From Fratercula arctica (lineage: Eukaryota > Chordata > Aves > Charadriiformes > Alcidae), in contig CANTUZ010000002.1 in assembly GCA_947846985.1 (NCBI GenBank), forward strand, positions 155,677,889 to 155,741,888: DNA of 64,000 bases, written 5' to 3'. Made by a program: the position numbers and the translations under genes. Of this stretch, positions 11,791 through 25,390 are shown piece after piece. The notes under the pieces are model-generated. The model worked only from the letters and a program-made list of their open reading frames with translations, made no database searches and had not been told where the DNA came from. Each line of letters begins with the position of its first letter. Within the stretch, counting starts at the first letter, position 1.

Positions 11791-14700
11791 ACTGAGGGTG
11801 AAGCACATTCCTACTAGGATTTGCTGACTGGGGTTCAGGCAATAGCAACAAACTGGTAGGGAATAGGAGAGTGAGAGAAGGGCAGTATTCACTGCAAAAT
11901 GTAGCACAAACTGCAGACAAATATTTTTCAGGTCTAGGCAGTCACAAGAAGTCATGAATCTCATTTCTTTTATCTCCAGACTTCATAAAGCAGATCTTCG
12001 TCTGAAAACAGATGAAGGAGTTGGACTTTGGGGTTTCTTTCCCAGGATGAATGGGAAAGCAACGCATTAGGAGTCAGTGGTATTATGTGCTTTTCTCTGT
12101 TGCAGTCTTTTTCCTGTAATGTTTTTCTTTTAAAATCTGAAGATACTTTCCGCTACTCTTGTGAAAGGATCTGAATTTATGTCCATCCCTGCTCTGCAGG
12201 GATGTACCTGGCAGCCGACAGGTACAGACAGCTGCCTGTGCTACCTGTTGATAGGCATTGGGATCTCTCTGATCACTGCAGCTCTGATTGCCTGTGATTC
12301 TGCCAACACACAGAGGCACCAAGCATTAGCCACCAATAAAGGACAAGGTCACAACATCACTCTTTCTCTGTGTCCCTTGGAGCTTATCTCCTACCTGTGT
12401 CTGTGTGAGTTCACAAATAAGGCACATGTGGGCACAGGTGGGCATCCAAAACTGCATCCACTGCAGATGCTGCAACCAAAATCTTACATAATAATCTAAA
12501 TTCCACTTGAATTCCAGTTGCAAAATAAGTCCTCTGAACTTGCTAAAGAACAGATTAACAGTAACACATTTCTCAAATGGCTTCTCTTTATATGAGAAAC
12601 AGTGCCCCAATTTTTCAAGTTTTTGGCATATAAAAGTATTTTTGGGGATCTGTTTATGACAGAAGTACTTGATCCAAATAGCTACTGGCCTGAGTGGAGA
12701 GACTCTTTTTTCTTTCAGTAGTCTTTCCATCAGACCTGTGGAGACACACTTATTCAACAATTTATTCAGAGTAATCTGAATGTTACCTCCGAGAACAGCT
12801 GTTGCGTTTGACCATGTACTATCAACCACGGAGATATAAACTGTGAAACAGACTGGCACCTACCATGCCTTTCATGTTGTTTGCACAGCCTGTCATTCCT
12901 CTAAAGACAACACCAGTCAGGCAGCCTGAATGGGAGAGTCTCAGCATCATCTCTTAGACTGAAATCATTGCTGCCACTCTCAACTGGGCACAGATGGAAA
13001 GCAGTAGTTAACTTGTTTAGCCACACAACTGAGGAATGGGGCTATTTATGTCAGGGTACCTAACTAATCACAAAAGACGTTGCGTCCCTGTTGTCTAAGA
13101 AAATTATCTACATTCAGATGAGATGGAGTGGCCAAAAGATTGTCTAGCACCATGGGTGATGGCTCTGTTCCACTGTGATAGGAGTCTTTTTTTCTGTTTC
13201 TCTCCTTCCCTGCCTTACCACTAATGCTAGGCTGCTTTGTATCACACATTTATGGCTGGTTACTCCTCCATTGTATCCCATATTGAGCTTTCCCTACTGC
13301 TCTGACCTGTCTTAATGCATAGAAATAACAAACTGCTGGTTGATGTATTGTGGTTTAGAGTAGCTGCTGGGCAGAGACCCACCATAATGCTAAGGAGCAG
13401 TTAAAGATCGATGACTAAGTAGACCAAAAAATCCCTCCCAACGAAATGCAGAGAAAATATATGATAAAGTGAGGGTCTAAATCGAGAGTATTTTATTTTT
13501 CACTTTGTTTTTACTCAGGCAAACCCATTGAGCTATTTGGAGTAGCAGCTTTTAGTCTATCATCAAATGTCATGTTTCTTTCTTCATCTGATTTCATAGA
13601 AAAAAAATTCACTGTGAGCTTTCGTAACAGAAATTTATTTCTTGACAACAGGAAGCAGCCCCCGAGTACCACCTGCAACATTCAGATTTCTGCTTTAAAA
13701 AAGCTTTCCCTAGATAGAAAATGTAGCATATCACAGATACACTTTTCTGTGGCATTTAACTCTTGTTAAACTCCTGTATAATAGGTCTGCCCAGTAATTT
13801 GCAATGAATTTGTGAAGGATGCTCTGGGAATGCTACCTATTATTGATACTTCATTGCAAGTGGACAGTCACCCTTATTCCAGCTAATTTTTGATGCACAG
13901 AATATTGCCCTGCAGTTTGTGTTGGGGAAATCTCCCCTGTTTCTTTTATTTCAGTTATTTTTTTCCTCCTTCCAAAGTGAATGGTAACCCTCCGGGTTTG
14001 TGGCATTTTTGGAAACAATTGAAAATTGGTTTGTTTTGCTCTCAGCCTTCAGACTTCCAGAGGGAGGTGTTACCCACTCCATGGCCTTTTCTTCAAGAAT
14101 GGGTAGAGCAGCACTTTCTATTCTGCACAGGCGGAGCAGAATAATAGCCTGTGGGAGAAGGAACAATTTGGTAAAAACTGTGTGAAACAACTGTGCAAAG
14201 CCATTGCTATTATAACAGGTTTCTTTAGGAGAAACTTGAACCTTCTTGAGCAAAGATGGGCCAGACTAGCTTCCTGTGCAACAAACGTTCATCGTATTGC
14301 TGCCTTATGCACCGACCATTATAAAGACAGGGAAATCAGAGTGTGAGTTGGAAACTTTTAGAAGTGCTTTAGGCAGCTGCATTGTCCTCAGTCATGCAAA
14401 GGCAAAAGTAGAGGGTTGGGCGTTTTTCCTTAAACTGCCTTCCCACCACCATGCACCATCCTCATTGTCTTCATCATTGTGGCCATTAGTGGTCCGAAAG
14501 CTAGTATGAGATCCTGAAAGTAGGAACTACTAGCACTGTCTTATGGATTTCTCTTGTTGCTTTGACCAAAATAGCAAACCTGTTCGCCTTTGAACTCTTT
14601 TCTCTAAAAGTAGTTTTGCCAGCACTGGTCTCTGAGTGGGATAGGGAGCAGAAAGTGAACCTAGTGAAACACAAATGTTCAAGAAACCTTTAAATGTTTG

Positions 14701-15889
14701 CTTGGTGTCACTAGAAACTATCTGTTAAAATTTTGGAGGGAAATACATAGGTACACAGAATGGAGAAGACAACTTCAAAACACATAGCTAAAAAGCGCTT
14801 GTGGAGGTCTCCTCTTCTGTCCCTCTTGAAGCCAGCAGATAGTGGACATGTGTTTGTTCCTGAACATGTCACCTTGCCCAGCGCAGAATCAACAGTTACA
14901 CTATAATGTGCTGCATTTGGGGCTTTCAGTGATGGATTTGTCTGGCAAATAAATTTCTGTTTCCAATATGTTGAGTTAATAGGAGACCTGACACTTTCTC
15001 TCCAGATGTTCCTGTTGAAATGGGTAATTTGCATTTGGAATGGCACACTTTCCTCCCATCTAATTAATATTAAATTGTAATAATTTACCTGTTTCGCTGA
15101 CAGCAGCTATCTTTGCAATCTGTTGCAAGGAGGAGTCAAAGCCTCAGCTCTTAAACATTCTTTTCAGCTAGGCTGTCTCAAAACAGTGAACACATCAGGC
15201 TGGAAACTTCCTTATACTGCAGGATGTGTTCAAAAACTGCAAATGTAAAAAGATGTACATGGGCAGCTACAACAGCTGTAGCTAATTCCCCTCTTGTTTT
15301 TCAGGGACTAACAAAAGCACAAGTAGCTTAATGGCAAAAGTAACTGAAAGTGATAAATGTCAGCAGCTTCAGCTCTTACATCATAATCCACAGGGGCCAA
15401 GCGAGAGGGTGCCTGAAGTCTGGCCGACACCTGGCACAACCTCATAGCCCTGTGGGATGTCACTATAATTTACTGGTAGAATTCATCAATATTTCTGACT
15501 CCCTAGAACGTGTTTCCTAGCAGAAAATCTTCAGACAAGTCTTGCTGAAATTATTCTTTTCCAGGAGTTCACAGATAGCACAGACCATAATATTCTGAAG
15601 TTTAAATCTATGTGGACCCATCAACTCTTTCATTTATTCTGGCCTCATGTGTCTCACCTCTGCTTTGGGGTTAAAGCTCATCTGTCATTTTCAAAGCTGT
15701 GTTTTCCTCACCTATAGTAAAAAAGAGATTAAGAAATTGAACAGGGATGAATCGTTAGGAAAATGGAGAATTTATTTTAAAACAGATTAAAAAAAAAGAT
15801 AGCTGGGGCAACCTGGAAAAATGAGGACTGAGCGGGAGATGCTTACATTTGGGGGTTAATATTAGGGAGTAGTACAAAGTCGAAGAGCA
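11791..15889. other. Noncoding stretch, no gene recognised
   Basis: No recognised gene or repeat. The longest frame is antisense (12326-12859, 177 codons). It shows no domain and no splice context, and an open frame of this length is expected about once by chance in a window this size and composition. Microsatellites are absent apart from short A/T runs. Confidence 0.5.
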
Positions 15890-16060
15890 GCTATCTTGGA
15901 ATAAATCTGTCTAAACTGAGTATTAGAAGAAGGACTCTAACAGCAAGGAAAGTTCTGTAAAGAGGTCCCAGACAGTCATGGAAATGAGGAACATGAATTA
16001 TTACAGTGGAAGTGATTAAATCATGGAAACTTGGAGTGTGATTATTTCAAGGGGAGATTA
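15890..16060 (+). mobile_element. Possible ancient CR1/L3 3' relic
   Basis: The stretch TATTAGAAGAAGGACTCTAA (near 15920), then AGACAGTCATGGAAATG and ACAGTGGAAGTGATTAAATC, follows the order of the C-terminal ORF2 block of old CR1/L3 elements (the RxLDIRKxFFTVR, then LP, VV, SLEVFK region). It is short and badly degraded with no open frame, and chance resemblance is possible. A sensitive profile search against the L3 and CR1 families would decide. Confidence 0.3.
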
Positions 16061-19000
16061 TAGGATAGGAAAAGGATAAGATAGAAGCTTGAAATTAGAC
16101 TGCGTGATACCAAGATAAGATAATTTGTTTGGCTTCCCAAAAAGGAGATGAAAGGAGACAGATCATGGTGAGTTTGTTATGCTCTCTTCATAACAGTATT
16201 TAATTAGTTCACTGCATACTTCCTGGGGTCTACTGTTGCCTGCAGGCAATGGGAAGAAATATTATTTTCTTTCTTGATGTCTAACTTTCCTCTTGGGAGA
16301 TAGAGCAAATTGGTTTTCTTCTGAAATATCAGAGATTAGCTACAGCTGGAAAAGGTCCCCTGGGCAGAGTATTTTGGTGCATCAGTGACAGCCAGAAGCT
16401 TTTCAATGCCCTGTTAGTGGTGTCTCACTCACATGTTCCTGGTTAAACAGATGTCTCAGCTTTAGGTTGGAAAAAACTTTCCTCTAACCAAAATGACAGG
16501 GAGTTCAGGTGTTTTTGCTTTCCTCTCTGCTCAGGGCATAATCTGCTTTCTGAGATTCTCTGCCATTTACAGCTATCACGTAGCTGCAGAGACCTGGGAT
16601 ATTCCTGATTATTCTGTTCTTTCCCTGGAGCAGAGAGTAGTAGGCTTTGGGTCTCAGGTTTGCCATGAGGGCAGAGAAACAACCTGTGCTTTATGGTAGG
16701 CAGAGGTTGGGAATGGTTCGTATGGACTAGCCAAAAGTTACTGGCTATTGCATGGTAACTTCTAGCTGTGTGGATGGGTCTCAGGGTCCTCGACGGTCTC
16801 ACCCAGGTCTGTGGCCCAAAGTTATTCACCTGCACATGTTCATTCAGGATGGATCAGAACTTAGACAAGTAACATACAACTTTAGAGTGGTGGCGAATTC
16901 CATCAATCAATCATGCGCAAATCCTGCAAAGACTTTATTTGTATCCTGTACAGAAAAAGGCCTTGTCTACTTTTTCCATTGTAGCAAAGTGGGACCTTGA
17001 TCGGATATGTACAGCACAGAAGATAGGAGGCTTCTTGATCTCCTGATGAGGAAAGGTGGTGGGTCTGCAGGTGTTTTGGGTTTTTTTGTGTTTGGTTTAT
17101 TGCATTTTTTCTTCCACTCTTTCACAAAGTTTTCTCCTGAAATCACAGTTATAACATTTTCTCCTTGTCATTAAAATATCATTATCCTCTCTTTGATGGA
17201 TCTAATAATAGCAAGCAAATAACAAGGAAAGTGGATATCTTTCTGCTTTTCCACCTAGTTTGCAATACCAAATATAAATTCTCTTGTACAAGAAGAATAT
17301 TTGGACTCACCTCTCTTTTCCACTGACCATGACATTAAATTTGCAGGGAGCAAATACTTTCAGTTTACTTTTGCATCCTTGATATAGGAGATAAAATGAA
17401 AGCAAAGATGCAAAGTCCTTTCTCTCCTACGACTTACCCAAAAGTTGATGCCACCCACAACAAGGAAACAAAAAACTTTGGATATATTTTCAGCTTAGAA
17501 TAGGCACATACAGACTTACTTTTTAGTATGGCTGAATTGTCGTGTTCTCTTCATTAACTATACGGGGAATGAAAGGTGACTATTCCCGAATGGTGAGATT
17601 CCTCATTGAATGCCCAAAGTCTGAGCTATCAGCTGTCAGTGTTCATCATCTCCCTGTACCTTCTAGCTAAACAGTATAAACTATTTAGGGGGAAAAAATG
17701 TCACTTCTTTTGGGTTTCTGGTGGGGCAGGTATGATCAGGAGTGATCCAGTGGGATTTTTTCCATGATCGTAATCTTGCCTTTCCTTTTGGGCCAGGACA
17801 CAAATACACTCCATTTCAAAATTCAATGCATTCATGGGCAGTGGGTGGATTCTCTCTTTAGCTTTAGTGCACACATCTTTGCTCTGTGGGATAATAAGAA
17901 GGTAGGTCTGCATATACTCATAGGCCCTAATGGGCCTTGACACTCAAACATACAGAAACCTAACAGCATATTTTACAGTGGCCTGTAGTTGAGATAAACT
18001 CACAATGATCTAACAAATTAAAAAAAAATAGCAGTTATAATTAACTCTTATTTTAAATGTAACCAGCATGACATTTTCACTTAAATAAATCTCATGAGAC
18101 AGAATGTGTTATATTGAATTAGCACCTTTACAGGCTATGTGCTTTTTAAAGCGAGTACATAAATTAACAGTATTCCAAAGAACCGAATTCTGCCTTTCTT
18201 GAATGCACAATCTGAAACCTTAATTTCCAAGTTTTCCACAGTGCAGGTGATTTTATTATTTTGTTTTAGTCTGAGAAGGGCTGATTTTCGTATTCCTTGT
18301 CCATGAAGGGAAAAGCCCTCAGTCATTTCAGTGAGTCATCCAACTTCTGTGGCTGCCTTTGCAGGCTCTCACTTTTGCTGATGTCCAGTGCCTCTATTTA
18401 AGCACCCTCCAAGGGTCAGGCTCTGTGACTGCCAGGCTGCAAGGCCACCAGTGGCTTGTAAATTTGTCATGAGCAAGATGAGAATAATGTCAGTTCATCT
18501 GATTGCCATATCTGTTATCACTAGATCTTGGGGTAGTGTATCCTGGTACCTGGGTATATGTGGATGGATATGAAAAACAGACTCATGAGGCAAGGGAGGA
18601 ATGGCTTAAAAGAAAAAGGAAAATATATTGTGGTTACTATGGAAACACAACTCTCTTGAGCCTTCTGCATACCAACACAAAGTTTCTTTCTGAGATCTTT
18701 GTAGATCTGATCTTCTTTTCCTGCCACTGTAAGCCAGGAGTGGTTTCATTCACAGCACGTAACAGTTTAGTTGACAGCAATAAAGACGTTTTCCACAGTC
18801 CGTCTTCTATTGATATTGTTAATACACGCTGTTTGCAACCCGAGTGATCCTGATTTCAAGGAGGTGTAGGTAGGCTTCAGGGAGTGTAACTGGTCAGACA
18901 AAAAACTCATATGATGCAAAGGTATGTCAAGTATGTGAAACTGAGCGTTTCTGGTAGTTTATGGATTATTATTCTGTTTTCTTTACAAAGAATTTGGAAT

Positions 19001-21506
19001 TTTAAAGGTCAAATGCGCAGAAAAAAAATAGCCTATCATTATTTTATTCTTTTATTCATCACCAAAGAAACTAGAACCAGTACTTTGCTATGAGATTTAG
19101 AAGTCTGTTATGCTCACTTAGCCATTCTCTGTCATCTTTTCTTCTTTTGATGTTAATCACAAGCAGCTAGAACCAGAAGATAATGAAGAATTAAAAGATT
19201 AGCGATATGGAAAGTTTACACATTAAAAGCAAAGTCAAAAAGCAAAGAAACCACAATGACTGAAATAATGAGAGTGAAGAATATAATTCCTCTTCAACTA
19301 GTGAGATGATAGAAAAATATCCCCATGGCACTTCCACACAGGGTGAGATAGCGCTGCTTACCTCTGGAGCGACAAAAATATCTTCTAAGCTGTACTGAGG
19401 ACTTAAGAAATTAAGCTAAACTATTTTGTGCAAAACTTAGTGATCTTCTCCGCAGTCTGTTGTGGAGTGAGAGTTTACTGGGAAGAAAAAGAGACTTAAA
19501 GGTCCCCAAACAAGTGGAAAACTAGCACAGCATCCAAAGATCTTGAATGTTAACAGCTCCCACTGCTAAAATCTGGGGTGCTAGAGTCCTCTGAAGCTTT
19601 AGCTATACTAAAGTTAATAGACCGAAACGTGTACCTGTAAATGGATGAACCATGAGTACAAGGACGGAGTTCAGGGTGACTAGTTAAGATGTAGACAACC
19701 AAAGAGGGACTTGGGTGCTAAAATATTCATTTCTGCTTCCGTTTTAGAAGCCCTATGGTATCCTGTGTGGCTTCCTACCCCATCTCCAGAAAGGTGTTGG
19801 TCGCCTGTGCATTTGGCGTCATAGCCCTGTCCATGGCTCATCTGCTTTAGAGCATCCACAGTAACTCCAGATGCTTAGACGTTAGATTCAAAGGCCCAGA
19901 ACACATGATGAGCTGAATCCCACTCTGGAGCACAGCAAAACGGTCATTGTCCCTGGCCCGAGAGGCTCATCTTCCTTGCACGCGGGATGTTGCTACTTGG
20001 CGTCTCAGTGAGAAGGTTTTTGCACTTCAGGCACAAGCTGTTAGTGAGGGAGGAATAACGAAGCTGCACCTCAGCATCTGAAAACACCAGTGTGAAGGTG
20101 AGGATCCTTCCCTGTGTGTCAGGTGTCAGAGAGCATAATCACGTCTAACACACACTTTGGGTCACTTTCTGAAGACTTTTTTCAGCAGCTGTACAAAGCA
20201 GTAAAAGGTCAATAAAATGGGGGGAAATATTCATTGTCTGATAATGACTTTTAAAATATTTTTTGAGTAAGGCCTTGGGTGAGTATTGAAATAAACCTCG
20301 TGAGCAAAACCAATATGTTATTTGATCTGCCTCTTTCATTTCTCCCCTTTTTCCATAGCTTTGTTAGCAGAGGCAGCCCTGCAGAGCTTTTGTTTCAGGC
20401 TTGCTGTTCGTATGTTGAATCTATTACATTGTAGTGGCAATAAATCATATCCAATCAGCCTTAGAAATGTGCCTCTCTTCCTAACCACTGTTATCTCTGG
20501 GAAAAACAAAGGCAGAAAAAAAATATCACAGACCATCTTGTTCTTGATGGAAGGGCCAAGAAGGTGGCATTTGTATTGTTCAGTCATGAAGTTTCCAGTT
20601 GAGTGACCAATGATCGTACCTGCTCCCTTGGTGTTTAGCAAAGAGTAGTATTTTCTGTAGTGAAGACAATTATGTTTCTCTTGTGTGTAAGAGGACACTT
20701 TTCAGTCTGATATGTTCTAAAAAAATGTGTGGAATAAAACTTTAAAAGACATCTACTTGCTGTTACTGGTATTTCTACTTGGTAATTTTCCACTTCATAA
20801 ACAGACAAGTCTTTCCAAAAGAATAGCTATTGAACAATAGTAGCGTTGTTTTTCATTCCACCACATATAATGCAGTGATCTTACTGTGAAAGTGTGAGTG
20901 CTGTATTCCATTAGCAATCATCTGTACCATCCAGACTATGCAATAACTTCTGTTGTTGCTGCTCTTGAGTGACATTTTTAATCTCAGTTTCAAGCCAGAA
21001 ATAACATTTTGGGAGCCTCTTGAGTACATAAAGAATTTCTGGTACAAGTGTCAGAGAAAATAGACTTAATCAGCAGAAATGATTTGCAGAGGTCTGTTAG
21101 TCTAGAAAATAATGAAAATTTTATTGCAGTCATTGTTTAAACTTCATAAGTACAAAGCTGGCCTGCCAGTAATATTCAAAAGTTGATGCTTCTATAAAGA
21201 TTTGAACATTTCACCAACATTTAAGAGATTTTATTAACCTTCTGTGTTTCCATCCCCTAGTAAGCTGTACTCTTACTACAGTACTATATGAACATGTAGT
21301 TTAAAATCTCCTTGACTAAACTGGATTTCAGGGTATTACAAATCTTTTGGAACTGAATTATTGCCAGTCTATTTTGAGAATTGCCAAAGACTTTAAAACA
21401 CTTTCCAGGAGGATATCAGTCCTTAGTGTAGCCATTTGTCTTCAAAGACCTATAGCTGGCAAACAAACAATAATAGCCTAGAAAAAACATCACTAACCTT
21501 CCAGGG

Positions 21507-21620
21507 AAAAAAAACCCAAACAAACAAACAAACAACAAAACAAATGCCAAAAAAACCACAAAATAACAAAATAACAAACAAACAAACAAAACTAAAGAAA
21601 AAGAACGAAAATAACAACAA
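21507..21620. repeat. (CAAA)n-rich low-complexity tract
   Basis: Irregular CAAA, AACAA and AATAAC units over about 110 bp, strongly A/C-biased. It may be an expanded old A-rich tail, but no element body lies next to it that I can recognise. Confidence 0.85.
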
Positions 21621-21700
21621 GATATGACCTCAGAAAATCCAGAGAGTCAGCATATACTTTAGCTACAGTCCAACCATGGTGATGTCCATCACCAGTGTAT

Positions 21701-21746
21701 ATTCATTGACTTACATCTGCATATTTGCAAAGGCAAGTCAATGAAT
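21701..21746. repeat. 12-bp perfect inverted repeat with 22-nt loop
   Basis: ATTCATTGACTT at 21701-21712 is exactly complementary to AAGTCAATGAAT at 21735-21746. A transcript could fold into a 12-bp stem. That is short for a microRNA precursor and no longer helical arms are apparent, so no function is claimed. Confidence 0.85.
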
Positions 21747-22535
21747 GGTACCAGGATGACACATTAAGGCTTATCAGTAGATGAATGTCATTTCTTCATT
21801 AGTACAAACTGGATGCACCAAATCTCCTCTTTTTCTGTGCACATAGAGAACATCAACTGAGTACGGTTACTGTGGTATTGTCATTGGGAGGAGAACATTA
21901 AACTTCTATTTCTTATGCTGAAATTATTTTCTTCTTTTGGATGATAGAAACAGTTATTTGAGATCTGATTCAAAGACAAGATGCAACCAGTAGGTTTTCT
22001 TGCTTGGTGATCCTAGTGAGGGCACTAATTAGGCTATGTGCTTTGAAATATTTTTGTGTGTGTGTTCTCCAGAATCCACTGAAATTGCCATTAGCAGCTC
22101 TGCTAACCATGGGATGGAAACTGCATGTGTCAAATGACTTTCAAACTACTTTTATTTAGGAGAATGATTTTTAATTTTGTTATTACTTTTTAATCATGTA
22201 AGTATGGATCTGATTTTAGAAAGAAATTTTTACAGTGAGGATCAGATTTTCAGAGGTCTTTACCTTAATCCATCATATAAGATCAGAAGTACCTCACCAG
22301 CTCACACTTCTGAAAATCAAGCTGCGTTCCTATTTTCCACCTTTTGGTGTATTTGAAGGACCTTAGACGGTCTAACTCTTTTGACCTTTAAGGAAAAAGC
22401 CTTGCTCAGCGAAGATGTTCAGGGGTCTCATTCACATTCAAATCATCAAATGAAGTGAATGCAGCTAAATCTTCTGGATCAATCTGGATGCAAGATTCCT
22501 ACTTTCTTATTTGGAGGTTTCAGGGGATTTGGGGG

Positions 22536-22606
22536 TGTTTTGTTTGTTTGTTTGTTTGGGGTTTTTCTTTTGTTTTGGTTTTGGTTTTGGTTTTGGGTTT
22601 TTTTTT
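22536..22606. repeat. (TTTG)n / TTTTGG tract
   Basis: About 70 bp of TTTG, TTTTGG and TTTTT units. It is the T/G complement in character to the CAAA tract 1 kb upstream. The two could pair as imperfect inverted low-complexity repeats. Confidence 0.85.
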
Positions 22607-25373
22607 AAATGATAGTAACATGGAAAGATTATTTGGAGAAATGCAATGTATAGAGTAACACTTGGACAGTTAATCTTTCTCACCATTCTTAGAGATTCCA
22701 AAGTTTGTGAGAGTTTCCAAACATTTGGCTGGTTTATGCAATTATTTTTTCTTTAATGAAATGGGATCATTTTTCTACCAAAAAAAAGGGTTTAGTTTTG
22801 GTTTTGCTTTTGGTTTTTGCTTTTGTTTTTCACCCAGTGAGAATTCCCTTCAGGGGAAAACCAGCTTTTGCTGAAAGAAAGAATAACTAGGGTTCAGAGA
22901 GATGACTATCAAAAATGCACAAAAAAACCATTTTAATATGAGATTCCATAGCAGATACACATTTGTAAAGCAGTAATTACTTACATTTTTGTGAAAAGAC
23001 AAACATGGAAGAGACATAATGAGTTCGAGGGTTTTTCAGTGAGAGTTCCTAAAAATAATATAGGAGTCATAAACACAACCTACAAGCAGCCTTCTTCATC
23101 TGTCTGACAATTTGCAAACACCCAAGGGATTTCTGATGATGTTATGCCCCAAGCTGTTGATCATCATCCTGGTATGAATCAGATCAGCTCATTAGAAAAG
23201 ACCCATAATCCAGGGGGGGCACCAAAATGTAGAATATGTTCATTAATTTTGACAGAAATATGCAATTTACATCTATGTCATTAAGATGATGTCAACAAAA
23301 CCTCCTTCCATCTAAAGCAGGGGAACAGGAGGGGAGAAGGTTGTTTGATTTTTTGTCAAGAATAGCATATTTGATGAAAAATGAAGTTTTAGAATCACAG
23401 AGAATAAATAGGAATTCTAGTCAAATTGGGCAGAGAATTCTGACCATAAAAAAACCATTTTGTTTCTACATATTATGTGGGAAGCAGTTTTACTTTTCAT
23501 TTTGAAACAGCATGTATTTTTACAATGCAGTTTGTCTTTATCTTCTAAAGTATATAAGAAAAACTTAAAAATTAAGACGTCCTTTAAGTTTGTCCACAAT
23601 TGATTGCTTGGGGGGATTTATTTTTTTGTTTAAAGAGGAAAAGCAAGAATATTTAATTTTGAAGCAATGAGGTTTTTTGGTGTTCTTTTTTTGTCTCAGC
23701 TTCTTCAGTTCATGTGACAAATTGACATCTTACTCTTGAATATGTTCTGTACTGGGGAATGTTACATGGTTCCACCTTGATTACCCATTTTCAGGAAGGT
23801 GGTTTACATGTGGACTAATTCAGATGAAGGCAAATCTAGTGCTTTTAGCAGATTATTCCTGATTTACAGTGATTATAGAGATAAAACAGTCATGTTTTGT
23901 TCTGGTTTGTTTTCTTTCTAATACTGTACCTTTAGGTAAAATTAACAGTTGTTATCACAGCTAAACATGGGAGGGAAACTGTAAATCAGCAGAGCTGAAC
24001 ATATAGCTAAAGTTTCTAATCATAGATTATGAATGATGCTTAGTATTTATACAATTAAATGGTATTTAAGTGCCAAACAGCTATTCTTTTCTCCCTCCTG
24101 GTGTAATAAGACTCCTATTTTTCTCTCATCCAAGCAGAAAGAGGATCTGATAATATGTCAGTGGTTAATGAAAAGGTCTTGATAATGAATAATTTACTAT
24201 TCTTGGCGATGTTTATGAAAATTAAGTCTCACCAAGGCTGTAACTACAGCAGCTCGAGTGAATCAGAAAATACACTGGTGTAAGTAGTTTCAAAATTTGG
24301 CTCAGAGCAATGAGAACTTTCTTTCTGGATGACGGTTTGTTTTAACATAGCTAAAGGCTGTCATTCATGTTTGTATTGAATATAATTGAGGTAAACAGCA
24401 AATTGCACTAACATGATGACAGAGAGACGGAGAAGACAACACCTCCATCACCGGGAAGGTAAAACATGCTTAAGACTCCACAAGTCCACATTAAATATTT
24501 AAGAAAAAAAAAAAAACCCTAGTGATTTTGGAGGCCTTGTTTGCTTAGCATTCCACTTCCAGGAAAAGCAGTTGCAGGAAAAGTCAAGTTGCCCTTCACT
24601 TTTCATGAGAAGTAGACCCTTCAGGGTCAAGTCTGTTCAAGATGTGTTAAACTGGAACTCCAGTTAGGTGCTAAAACTACCTATATGCTTTTGGAATTGC
24701 TTAGCTTGGACAGAGATGGGTCAAATGGGGAGCATCCCCATCTCCCTGCTAGCCAACAGGGCAGATGATACATCTTGGCACTGCCAGCTACTTCTGTGTG
24801 CCTGCCCAGAAGGAGGAGACTGCCAACCTGTGATGCCTGAAGAAGCATGGAGGCGGTGATGGAGAAAGGGAGAAGAAGCCCAGGTGTCCCCTGGCCTTGC
24901 CGGTAGTGCCATCAGCAGGGACTGAATGCTTAGAGTCAGTTCAGAGCTCAGCAACTTGCTCTGGGTGTTGGAGGAGGTAATTCTCCACGGCTTCTGATTC
25001 AGTCTCAGTCTGTATATGCACGTCAAGAAACCACAGCCCAGCACTAGTAATGCCACTTCCTGATTCAACCAGAGGCGAGTGATGGTGAGTGGGACAGCAT
25101 TCGGCGAGGACCCTGCGATTACTTAACCCCCTGCTCCTGCTCTGTGAAGCAGGTAAAAATGGCAGTGCTGCTCCACTCAACAGGCTCTTTCAAGAACCAG
25201 CTGGCTTGTTCACAGCCACTCCTCTCTTTCTCATTGCCTGTAACTTCAGTTTGAACAACTTGCTGTTTGCTCCACAGGCATCTGATCCTCCTGCTTATCC
25301 GGAGCTGATGTTGTAACCACGACTGCAGGCAACCTGCCATGTTCCTTCTCACCAGCTTCTGCATTGCAATGAA

Positions 25374-25390
25374 TTTTTTTTTTTTTTTTT
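25374..25390. repeat. Poly-T run (17 T)
   Basis: Uninterrupted T run. No linked element was recognised. Confidence 0.85.

Noticed and set aside
12326..12859. Antisense open frame of 177 codons
   Set aside because: No domain, no splice or promoter context and an unbiased look. With this size and composition about one such frame is expected by chance across six frames.
17311..17377. Minus-strand 67-nt segment with good acceptor and GTGAGT donor and one open frame
   Set aside because: Only 21 codons, no partner exon found on the minus strand, and such combinations arise by chance in this much sequence.
22206..22250. Short resemblance to the CR1 RKKFFTVR codons (GAAAGAAATTTTTACAGTGAGG)
   Set aside because: About 40 bp only, with no flanking CR1 blocks. 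Too short to call.
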